This document shows positions 50,565 to 60,546 of a stretch of DNA of 64,000 nt, one piece after another (positions within the stretch are counted from its first letter, which is position 1; each line of letters opens with the position of its first letter). The notes beneath the pieces were generated by a model, which was not told the origin of the DNA, made no database searches, and saw only the letters and a program-made list of their open reading frames with translations. Position numbers and translations under genes: made by a program. Source of the stretch: Setaria digitata (taxonomy: Eukaryota > Nematoda > Chromadorea > Rhabditida > Setariidae); contig RCAB01000023.1 of NCBI GenBank assembly GCA_003640385.1, positions 270,609 to 334,608 of the forward strand. Reading direction: 5' to 3'.

Positions 50565-51444
50565 TGGCAGTTACGTTAACGCTAAATTCAGTGCATATAT
50601 ATAACTTCAAAATACACTTCCACAAGAAAAGCAATCATTTATGAATCCATATCGGATAAGAATAAATTGAACTAAACTTCTTGTATAATATATTACCTGT
50701 AAGCTCGATACACATGGCCAGCAAGAAATGTACCTGAAAAGGGAGCCCATTTTTGTCCCTTAGCCTTCATTTAAAAGTCACAAAATCAATACTCTGCACC
50801 TTCAAAATCTACCTGAAATAGCAAATAACCAATATTGCTCAGCAATGAACTTCTATCGCGGCTATAAATAACGAGTCACTTTCTTTTACTGTGACTCTCC
50901 TTCAGCAAGACTGAGTAGTAGACACTATTAAAAACAGTCCACTATGTAGCCAAAATTCTTAATCATTACATTATTTCAGAATTTTATGTCTGACAAGACA
51001 AATCAACTCTAAGTTATCAACAATTAGAAAAAAAACCTAAGTAAACAACGATCCAAATGCTGATATAGAATGAAAACAAAAAACAAACCAGCCAACATAA
51101 TTTTTAACAGCAGTTTGATTTTTCAGAAAGTTTGAGAACAATGTAATCGCACTGCAGTAAGACTAATTTGTACTCTAATCCGATAAAAATTTCCTACACA
51201 ACATTTTAATTGTAGCAAAATTGTCAGGATTTAAAACTTGACCAACCAAACCAGATTCACCATTTCTCAAAAAGAAAAAAAACTTGTATCAATTTCGGAA
51301 AAGTATTAGGCTGAAACAGGAGAACGAACCTTAGTAAATCAAACTACTTACAAGATTAAAAAACCCGAAACAAAAGAACAAATAAAAATCTATTGAAAAT
51401 CATGCAAGATGCAATGAAATACAATTAAAAACGGCAGTGGATTA
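50565..51444. other. Convergent 3' spacer between channel and EMG1 genes
   Basis: About 880 bp between two gene ends on opposite strands. It is AT-rich, with no frame of note and no RNA gene recognised. Confidence 0.6.
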
Positions 51445-53302
51445 CTAATTGTCTTCCTCAACTTTCCACACTTCTTCAAAACTTGATGTTAGTTTAGAAC
51501 ATGTCAGTGCTGCACTCAAGGGGAAGTTGCTTAGCTTCACTTCTTTTTCAGTATAGTCCACTGTAGCCTAAAAATGCTTCGCCATTTAACGCAAAGTGAA
51601 TTCTTTTTATAAATCACTTATTTCACTAATAATTTATGATTTTCATGATGGATGGCGGAAAAAATGACGTTGGATAACAACGATTTTAATTTAGATTAAA
51701 GAGCAATGCTAATGTACAGATAAATTCTAAATTCCCCCACCTTTCCCTTCGCGAACCCACCGATGACAACTGCTATAGGCCTATTACCAACACTTTCGGC
51801 AAACTGCCTACAATTCATATATTCAGGTGCCTGATATGACGTCAATATTTTCTGGCAACCAGGTGGCAGATGGATGGTCACTGGATTCCTGATGACTTTT
51901 AGCAATTTTACTGAACTATCCGCTGCACGTATCGATAATTTATGCAGTAACTGCACTAAAATTAAGCAACCCTTCATTAGTTTGCAATCAGTTAATAAAT
52001 TAGCAAGAAATAAATAGTTTTGAGGAGGGGCAACTAAAAACCATGATTTTAGAGGCAAAACTCAGTCTCAGGAGACTAAATTACTATTAGTAACAACATA
52101 TTAAATTAGGATCGACAAGAATAACAGTTATTCAAGTCATGAATTTAGATGATGGCATTGAAAATCGAAACATATAAGACGAACCCATTAAACCACAGAA
52201 CCGATCGAATGTCCTTGGGATACGAGTTTGAGGATTTACTTCGATCAGTATGTTATTGACAGTGTGCACATAAATTTGCAACAAATTTGCCCGATTTAAC
52301 GGACTGTCAAGAAGCATCAGAAGACACTGCAAGATATGAACCAGAAGTTTTTTTTTTTTAAGAGCATTTTGAACCGAAAGTATGATATAAAAATACCAGT
52401 TGATAAGTAAGACCACCGGCAAGACTTTTTACTATAAAATGTTGTTTGATGATATATTTCAAATCTTACTCTATTAGTATTTAGTCTGTAATTTTTTATC
52501 AGTTTCTCAATGCTGGACGGAAACATATATCACTACTTAACCAAATAAAATATCTGAATGAAAAGCATTGACAAAAAACATGAGTATACAAATGAACAAG
52601 AAAAAACGACAGTTAATATCATGATCCATTCACTATTTTAAACCGAGATTGGTCAAACACCATAAATAAACAAAATTTATTCAGTTCTACGAAAAGGAGT
52701 GGTTGAAGGAGAAGTTCGTTTTAGTCTAGAGGACGTAAATATCTACCTGATGTAGAATATCTGGTCGAAAATCTGAGGGATCTCTTTTTTGATTTCGAAT
52801 GAAGTTAGCATGTTTGTCACTGGAGAGAATAACATAGTCTTTTCCTACCTGTAAAAATGTGGTTACATATTGACATGTATGGAAATGAACTAGATACTGA
52901 TCTTCTGCGAACTTAGAGCCATTACTAATGAGGACCACGTGGACTGGAAGTGCTTCCAGCGTTTGACCAAATTCCAAACATGTAGAAGAGAAGTAATATA
53001 TGATGCTATATTTAATGACGTATCATTAATAACAACCAATTTAAAAGCATTAAATTTGCAAATAGCATTTTTCTTTCTTAATATTAAATGAGATAGAAGA
53101 TTCATCCTAACGATTCCACTGAACTGAGATGTTAGTATAAATATATCGAAAAATATCGAAAACTGCTGAAATATCGAAAGTTTCTAACCTTCGCACTCTC
53201 CAGCGAACATTTCTCAATGATAACGATAAGTCTTTTCCTGTTATCCTGATCAACTTCTTCATCTCCCTTTTTTACACGTTTGGCTGGCGGGACTTCTGGC
53301 AT
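51445..53302 (-). CDS. emg-1: rRNA small-subunit pseudouridine N1-methyltransferase EMG1/NEP1
   Basis: Five exons: 53302-53189, 52848-52747, 52326-52185, 51955-51741 and 51567-51445. They total 696 bases, 231 residues (human EMG1 is about 244). The N-terminus is short and charged ([19 protein letters not shown]), then [20 protein letters not shown] begins the SPOUT fold. The signature runs [40 protein letters not shown] (with IEVNPQ here) and [13 protein letters not shown], followed by the cofactor-loop region IGGFAKGK and the C-terminal [18 protein letters not shown]1 methylates a pseudouridine in 18S rRNA and is essential for 40S biogenesis in the nucleolus. Every intron has GT/AG borders and phases close. 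An AG acceptor lies directly against the ATG (AACCATCAG|ATG), which suggests spliced-leader addition. Confidence 0.95.
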
Positions 53303-53312
53303 CTGATGGTTT
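53303..53312 (-). promoter_or_regulatory. Probable trans-splice acceptor at the EMG1 start codon
   Basis: On the minus strand the bases AACCATCAG abut the ATG, leaving no 5' UTR after splicing. In nematodes this arrangement is common for spliced-leader sites. An ordinary upstream noncoding exon would look the same. Confidence 0.4.
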
Positions 53313-53524
53313 CAAAATGAAAGTTATGCCTTCTCTACGGACTAGTTTTACAAAATATACACATACACTTATACAAATACTGGAAAGGGATAGAATGACT
53401 TTCATATCTGCACAACCTATTTTTATCGATAACTATAAAACGTGTAGGATGGCCATAAAATAATGAATCTATTAAAAGTGTTACTATTTTTGGGAAGAAA
53501 ATGAAGTCCAGCAATCTTACCACT

Positions 53525-53756
53525 TTAGCTTAAATGATCTCTTATAAAGTCATGAACAAGTACTACAGTTCCACTTTTATTTCTTGCAATATCTTTGAGA
53601 AGGATGTTTGTAAAATCTAAGGAACTGGGTAAGGAAGGACAGTACTCCTCAATTACAGATACCTATCCCACCTGAACCTCCTGCTATAATCTTCCAATTA
53701 CCGACAGTAACTACGAGCAACTTCGCATGTTTTTCTCCCCACAATCCAACCCTGAA
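53525..53756 (-). other. Coding-like fragments upstream of EMG1, unresolved
   Basis: After an excellent acceptor (TTTTTGTTTCAG) at 53757, a frame reads FRVGLWGEKHAKLLVVTV then GNWKIIAGGSGGIG. In another frame, ending with TAA at 53525-53527, the codons read SLDFTNILLKDIARNKSG then TVVLVHDFIRDHLS. Neither matches a family I know, and I could not find splice sites joining them in phase or upstream exons. If real, this would be the last exon(s) of a gene ending about 220 bp before EMG1 on the same strand. Confidence 0.2.
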
Positions 53757-54957
53757 CTGAAACAAAAAGTGTAGGAGAGTAATGTGGACGTGAAGAGATC
53801 TAAATTAAGAGAACTCCAGGCTAGATATCCTAGCAACCCTTCTCTTCAACGAAATCATTAAAGCTGATCATTAGTGATCACTACTACAGTCCAAACACTT
53901 AACACGCCTAGTGCACACACATGTCCCACGTACCCCGATTTCAGCCAAATCTCACGCATCTCACGAATGGCAGAAACCACTAGTCACCCATCGCAACTAG
54001 CATTTTTAGCAAACCATCTCGTAGTTACCTATCGCGACTGAAGCTTTTGGCAAATGTTTTTCGCGCGTTTGGAAACGTTTGAGTATGGATGGCATGCACT
54101 TGCATGCACACTTGCAAACGACGTCAGGAGGCTTTTAACAGTCCATGAGATGTTTTGTCATTTGACATTGTTTGAGTACCAGGCTAGGTTCCTCCGTGGC
54201 TTACATACACGTAAGTGCTCTCGAGAACGCGGACACACTGCGGAAAGATGTGTGAGTAGTCGCTCGGCTGCTCTCGACTCGTCGTCCTGTTACATCACAC
54301 TGCGAGAGTGACAGTAATCCTCGACTAGACTGACTGGACGGTTGGCCTTGACGGTACTGCTGACGAATGAATCATCCTGCACCACGCCTGTCCATCTGAT
54401 CTTAAACAGTTCCTGTCTGCTACCACTCCAGTCTATGTGCTAGTCTTCATTTCGTAGATGTTACAGCAAATTACTAGCAGAAGTTGGGTCTCGACCCTAC
54501 CAGAGTGTCACTTTGTGCCAATCCGAACAGTCCCTTGGCTCTGGACTAAAACGTTTCTTTATAGATAGAATGGAGGGAAGATGCAGCAGCACTCTACCAC
54601 ACTTATTCTACACCACACTAAAGGAAGTGACCAGACTCAGTCACCCCTCTCTCGCTTGAGTGAGTGACCGATCCTCCTACGGTCACTGTGACTGGGCAGT
54701 ACGATCCCGCAATTATTGATAGGAGAGGTTCGTTGCAGAGAGCTCTCACAGCAATTCTTTCTCTTTCTTCTGTTCTAATCAGACGGTAGAAGGCAGCTTC
54801 CCGGGCGGAAGTGTCGCAGTCGAGTAACTGGAAACGGTGACAGCATTTCCCGTAGGAAGTGATTTCTGAGACCTAATAGCTATTTATGGAACTGTTGGAA
54901 CTGTCACTTGATTTCTCATGATTTTACGAAGTGTGAATTTCAATTTCTTAACTAAAA
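53757..54957. other. Upstream region of the caspase gene
   Basis: About 1.2 kb, noticeably richer in G and C than its surroundings, between the EMG1 side and the caspase start. It should include the caspase promoter. The 85-codon plus frame at 54054-54311 has no domain and no onward splice phase, so I do not call it. Confidence 0.5.
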
Positions 54958-57774
54958 ATGAGCTTGAAAAGCATTGAAGTGATGGAGAATACTGCGATGA
55001 CTGCAGAACGTCGTCGGTTGCTGGACAAACATTTGGATACATGGACCCGAAATCTTCAGCTGGATGATGTGATAGTTTTCCTTCTTGCCAACAGTGTTTT
55101 CAACGATCATATTGTTGATGTTATCAAGGTTATTATGACCATTGCTTGATAGTACATTTGATTTTTCAGAAATTTAATGAAAATTTCTATGAAGTTTTAA
55201 TCTTTGTGCTTTTGAAATCTGTTCACTAATTTAAGAGTGAATCAACGGCAACTATGCAACGGTACCAATTCATACGACAACTAAAGATGCGTGGGAACAC
55301 AGCTTTTGATTTGTTTTACCAGTCACTGATTAACACAAATCAAAGGTATGTTAGATCAGTTCTACACTCTGATGATTTTCATAGTTTTAGTTTTCTTCCT
55401 TTGGGGAACCTGCAGATCTTCAATTTATATAATTTTCGTTCAGAAACTTTGATTCTATCCTGAAGCGTTAATACTTTAGACCGTAACTGAATTAATATTG
55501 TGAAAAAAAGATTGGTGCCTAACGAAATTTCAGATTTCTGGCCCATCTGATGGAAAGTGAATTAAGCAGTGAGGAAAAGAACAAATTCGACCGACCATTT
55601 TTGGAATTTCCTCCCGAACATAGGTAGCAGATTTTGGATTTTTTCTTTCAGGTGCTGAAATAACCATCCTTTTTTCAAGCTATCAGTTAGCGTGATATAT
55701 TTTATATGTTTCCAGTTACCAGCCACCTGGTTATACGGTTTTTCGTGGAATGGATATGCACGCTGGAAGCGATGAACTGAAGTAAGTGCTATTTCGACGA
55801 TTTTTTAGCATTATCCACATGCATGTTTTTTGTGTCCCTGAAACTTTATCTTCTATTGGAAGTTCGAAGCATCCATCAGTGTTAACTTTCATTTTTTTTT
55901 TTTTTTTTTTTTTGTGGGACATCTTTAAATTTATGTGATGGATAAATTTAAGACATTTTTTTTTTTTATTTTGGTTTGCTGATTTTGAGGTCAAGTTTGA
56001 ACAGCAACTCATCCGCTGATGAAAATCACCAGAATATTGTATGTCGGAGTCCAACCGCTGCAGCAATTCAAAGAAACTGCTCATATTATAAGTCCTATGA
56101 GTGTATGAGAAGTAGGTTATTTGATGTAATGAGAGGCTGTTAAGTTGCTGCAACAAATTTAAAATAACCATTCTTTTAAAACATTTTATAAAAAGTTGCA
56201 TTTTACCGAATTATAGTGCGTGAACCTGCTGGTATACTGCATAACTTAAAGGTGGACTTTCTCGATGCTCCTGTGGATTTCTCGAATTACAACGCTGATT
56301 TGGTATGTTGCAGCTGCAGGGAAGGCTGCTTTTAGTATGTTTTCGCCTTTATAGTTTTTAAGAATTCTTCCCAGCTGGTGTATGAGACTTAGCGGTATCA
56401 TCTGTATCATCTTTCTTCCGTTGATCATTCCTGAGCAGTCTCATTTCGCATTCATTTTTTTTTTTTTTTTTTTTGCACAGTTTTAATTTTAAGGAATTTT
56501 TCCTTACGGAGGGCTCTACAGAAAGAAACCGTCACTCATATAAATCAAGTAAGACAGTGAGGAAGTAATAGTAATATTTTATTGTTAATTTTTAAGGTTT
56601 TTGCTGCTAATGCTTTTAGACATATCCAAATTTCACATCACCTCGTGGAATGGCACTAATTCTGAACAACCGTTATTTTCTTGGCATGCCAGAAAGAATC
56701 GGCACTGACATTGACGAAATTAATTTGGACAATCTTTTTCAACAGCTTAATTATAAAGTCTCTGTCTACCGTAATTTGTGTGCGAAGGTAATATTTATAT
56801 GCATATACTATATATTTATGTATATCTGAAAAAATGACTTTGAAAAATAATAGTTGAAGGATAAAAAATTAGCTTAAATGAGTTTTAGATTTCATGTACC
56901 TTACAGAACTCTTCAGTCTTTCCAGGAGATGCTTATTGCTATGCGAGATTTTTCCAAACGTCCGGAGCACAAGGACTTAGATTCTTGTGTCGTCTGCGTT
57001 CTGACACATGGTGAACATGGAGAATTATACGGAACAGATGATGTCGCAGTATCAGTGATAGAATTCGTTTCCTGTCTGAATGCACGTAACTGCCCGGCTC
57101 TAGCGCAGAAGCCAAAACTTTTCTTTCTGCAAGCTTGTAGAGGACGTAAGCTTTACTTGATTTAAGCATTAGTTTGTTCATCAGTTTAAGAATTAATTAC
57201 ATGTTTCTTTTGCAGAACAGTACGACCGTGGATTTGGTAACGAGTTTGATAAACCGGATGGGTATTTTGATCGTTGGTTTACTTGTGCCACTCCTCAATC
57301 TCAGAATAGTTTACCAGTGGATCAAAAGACAAAGTGATGTCACCGTTTAAAAAAGATTTTGTGATTTTTTTTTTTATAATTTTAAATGAAATGCCTTTAT
57401 AAATTTCTCTTGAATTTTAGGTCACCGATAGAAGCCGATATATTAGTTTCCTATGCGACCACTCCAGGATATGTTTCATGGCGTAATTCCATGAGGGGTA
57501 GTTGGTTCATCCAAAGTATTTGTGAGGTGTTTGCTAAGTATGCGAAATCCACCGATATTTTGTCGATGTTAACATTGGTTAGTTCTAAATGTCGATTTTC
57601 AATGTTTGGTTTGCATACATTTACGTCATCTTCTATTGAACTTTTCAGGTAAATAAGCAAGTAGCTGATGCTTTCGAAAGCTCCTGCGGTTCTTTCAAGC
57701 AAATTCCTGACCATTCCTCTAGGCTACGCAGAGCTTTCTACTTCTTCCCAGGAACAGCTAAACCATTTCTCTGA
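54958..57774 (+). CDS. ced-3: CED-3-like initiator/executioner caspase with CARD prodomain
   Basis: Eleven exons: 54958-55128, 55236-55345, 55534-55623, 55716-55781, 55990-56111, 56217-56302, 56620-56787, 56917-57145, 57216-57333, 57421-57577 and 57649-57774. They total 1443 bases, 480 residues (C. elegans CED-3 is 503). Residues about 14-105 align with the CED-3 CARD (RRRLLDKHLDTW, FIRQLKMRGNTAFDLFYQSL), which binds the CED-4/Apaf-1 apoptosome. A linker of roughly 100 residues follows, much less Ser-rich than the worm's. The protease domain has the P1-binding Arg in SPRGMALILNN, catalytic His in LTHGEHGELYG, catalytic Cys in the pentapeptide QACRG, and the small-subunit YVSWRNSMRGSWFIQ motif. 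The C-terminus RLRRAFYFFPG matches the caspase end. Asp-containing segments between QACRG and SPIEADILV (for example FDKPD, GYFDR) are candidate processing sites. Exon 8 could instead begin at 56926. It is on the same strand as the L17 gene, 1.1 kb upstream. Confidence 0.95.
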
Positions 57775-58631
57775 TTTTTTTTTTCATATATTTTGTATGT
57801 ATTTTGTCTTGAATTGCTTAACAGTATTTCAGTGTTTTTATTCCCTCTTTTATTTGCATTACTCAGAATCACGCTTCTATATTTCGAACTTCATATTGAA
57901 TCTAAAAATATTCCCTGATAATATCCACGGTCTCAGTTTTTTACTAATTCTCATAAAAGTTTGGCGTTTGGTGTTGCTACTATTTCTGAAGGATAACAGA
58001 CCGAACAACAATAACATAGATAAGAGTAAATTAAATTACGGAAGAATCGGTTTCGCTTCGTTTTGGACATCATTGTTTCGCCTGTAATTATATAATTATA
58101 TTATTCTTATATGCAGTCAAGAGTTTGGAAGGGTAACTCACTGTCCCCTCCTGACATAAATGTCAGGTACTTATTGTCAGTGATATTATTTATTTCATCA
58201 AGAACAGTACCTCCCATTTTAAAAGCTTTGTGGGCAGAGTACAGTAATGTAAAAGCTTTTTAATTTAGCTAGTTTGATAATATATGTTATATTCTTGCCT
58301 AATTTCTCATGTATGTAGCCATACTTTGCCTTTCATTATAAGTCGTATTATTGTTCACTGGTTTACATTTTTGTTGTTATCGTTACAAAAGTAAACATTA
58401 ATTTACGGAAGGAAATGATCTGCCTGCTTCGGTAATCTCACATCGTGATCCTCCTTTCTGTTGTTCTCACTCATTTATTCATTCCATTGTTCTGTTTGGT
58501 GCTTTAATATCTTTGACATTGTGCCAAGTGTTTTAATTGCATTTACAATTGTCATGAAGTTGCTTATGATTTATTAAATATCAGTATACTGCAAACCTGG
58601 GTTTCTTGATCGTTCTTGTAGGAAAATGACC

Positions 58632-58641
58632 AATAAATAAA
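58632..58641 (+). terminator. Candidate polyadenylation signal
   Basis: Two overlapping AATAAA hexamers (AATAAATAAA) about 860 bases after the caspase stop and about 265 bases before the L17 start codon. Confidence 0.45.
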
Positions 58642-58877
58642 CTTTACCTCAGAAACAGTACCGTAACTGAATGAAGAACTTTTACGATATCGGATCAGTG
58701 GTAAAAGTGTTGTGCAATGACATAATGATCCAACGAGTACTATGCTTTTTTGATTAGTGCGCTACGGCGAGGTATCAAGTAGCGGAATTAAGCCACTCAA
58801 GTTCGGTATTGTGGTTTGGCTGACTTAGAAGCTCTCGAAGGTTAGGTCTTTAGCATAAGCTATTTTTATGTTCACAT

Positions 58878-58885
58878 ATTTCCAG
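58878..58885 (+). promoter_or_regulatory. Probable splice or trans-splice acceptor 20 bases before the L17 start
   Basis: ATTTCCAG precedes the L17 ATG by 20 bases, matching the nematode acceptor consensus. With no coding frame upstream it is more likely a spliced-leader site or the end of a 5' UTR intron. Confidence 0.45.
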
Positions 58886-58905
58886 GTGCGGTACTATCTT
58901 GTAAT

Positions 58906-60090
58906 ATGTCAACATCACGAACAGTGACTTGGTTGCCACGCATACCAAAAGCAGTGAAAATTGGACACATTCCTCAGCGTTTGAAATCACCGAAATTGGA
59001 TTTCCAGCGAGCTCGTCTCGAGGCTAGTTTTAATGAAAAATTTCTTTCCATTTCTTCTGTACCTTTACGAACTGAATTTGAACCAGTTGGAATAATTAAT
59101 ACTCAATGCTTGAATATTTGAGCAAGGAAAGATTGCTACGTAGAAATTCCACACTTGCATTTGTTACAGATTTTGCGCCGAATGTGTAGTACATTATTTC
59201 GTGAAGAGCGAGCAGAATTCCGATTTCATCGTGCAGTGGAACTTCGTCCTTACGCTGAAAGGGTTGCCGCATTATCCAACTTCTTTTTTTTTTTTTTCGA
59301 TTACATTGCTCTTACCATGTTTACATGATAATTTTAGCTACTTCAATTTGGGATATTTCGTGGTCCAGAAGACCCGTATACAAAGGAAATGGTAGACTGG
59401 TGGATAATGGAGGGGGACATACGCGAGAAATTTTTTGAAGTTTATGTCTCTCGGTTTCAGGGACAAAAAGGTTTTGCTCCATATCTTTTGTTTTAACTAA
59501 ATTTTGGATTAGAAAGTTCAAATCCTCACAAATCTACTGACCTTTCCGATTTCCTTTGCTGTTAGGATTTCCTCTTTCGCTGTTCTATACACTTATGTGA
59601 CAGTGGTTCGAGAAGTAAGATAAAATCAACATAGAACTTTGTCAATTCCTCCTGGTGCTGTAACTTAAGATTTGTATTGTGAAGAGAATAGAGGCATCAA
59701 GTACATACTCATTTGGAATAGTGATCAAGAGTGCTTTCCAGGTCCGTTCACGTCGTTATATTTTATCCAGGACGATCCTAGCGAAGGGCAGTACGATAGG
59801 GGTGTTATCGAATTGAAGGGTATTTGTTTTACAGTGTTTTCCTGTAGTTAGCAGCTGACAAAAAAGGAGGTGTGGCTAACAAGTCCGTTCTCTTATGAAC
59901 TAAAGTAGGCTATACTCTTTATGAATCCTCAGTATATCCAACTTTTCTTTCAGGTAATCCTTATCCACCCATAATCACGCAAAAAATGGATTACTCTCAT
60001 AATTTGCTCAACGTGCTTCTGAAAAATGCAATTTACCAACAAATGTCGAACTTGGAAAAGCGATGTACAGAGGCTATGTCAGTAAATTAA
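58906..60090 (+). CDS. mrpl-17: Mitochondrial large-subunit ribosomal protein L17 (bL17m)
   Basis: Five exons: 58906 to 59085 (or 59058), 59170-59262, 59338-59470, 59742-59819 and 59954-60090, giving 206 (or 197) residues. Typical L17 blocks are present: KIGHIPQRLKSPKLDFQRAR near the N-terminus, then LRRMCSTLFREERAEFRFHR and AVELRPYAERLLQFGIF, the core RNA-contacting helix region, then GPEDPYTKEMVDWWIMEGDI and FFEVYVSRFQGQKG. The last exon is a short helical tail. L17 sits in the mitochondrial large subunit. The segment between RARLEA and ILRRM (SFNEKFLSISS with or without VPLRTEFEP) is an insertion whose length depends on which of two in-phase donors is used, so the exon 1 end is tentative. 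All later junctions close in phase. Confidence 0.88.
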
Positions 60091-60546
60091 CAAGGAATTT
60101 TAAGCAGTGAATTTATGACCAACTGAAAAAAAAAAATATTTGATGCCAAAAGGACTTTAGGTTTTGCTGTATAACTTCCTGGTAGTTTATTGTTATGTTT
60201 GGGATTTTAGTGGAGAATATCAAATGAATTTGGAAATTAAGGTTTCAGAATTGTCCGAAAAAGGAATCATTAGTCTTAAATTACAATTTCTCATCTATTA
60301 AAAAAAAAAAAAAAATTTACTCTGCATTCTTTGATTTGTTTACTAACAACATCACTGACAGTAACAGAACTGAGTAGCTAGTACTGTGACATTCCTTTAT
60401 ATGAGGATTTATCATAGAAATACTCCGTAAAAATGCTCTGCATATTAATATGTGATGACAAAGTGATATGGCAAAGGAAAGAAATGATAGATAATCCTAA
60501 AACAAGATGAAAATACCGCAAAGCTGGACATTATATGTAGTAGAAA

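Larger units (their letters stand above)
57775..58905 (+). other. Caspase 3' UTR and spacer to L17
   Basis: No coding frame that splices. A 139-codon frame (57668-58087) begins inside the last caspase exon in the wrong frame and is Phe/Leu-rich, so it is a shadow. Overlapping AATAAA signals at 58632-58641 are the best candidates for caspase polyadenylation. Confidence 0.5.

Noticed and set aside
54054..54311. 85-codon plus frame upstream of the caspase
   Set aside because: It is Arg/Cys/Ser-rich in a GC-richer promoter region, with no homologous motif and no in-phase donor leading to the caspase exons.
54480..54540. tRNA-like string (GGTCTCGACCCTACCAGAGTGTC)
   Set aside because: I could not fold it into an acceptor stem with D, anticodon and T arms, and a GTTC-type T loop is absent.
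55731..56201. 156-codon minus-strand frame
   Set aside because: It runs antisense through caspase exons 4-5 and the intron between them, which fit CED-3. Its composition (Lys and Ser runs from poly-A/T tracts) is that of noncoding DNA.
57668..58087. 139-codon plus-strand frame after the caspase
   Set aside because: It begins in another frame inside the last caspase exon and is Phe/Leu-rich in an AT-rich 3' UTR. There is no domain and no splice context.
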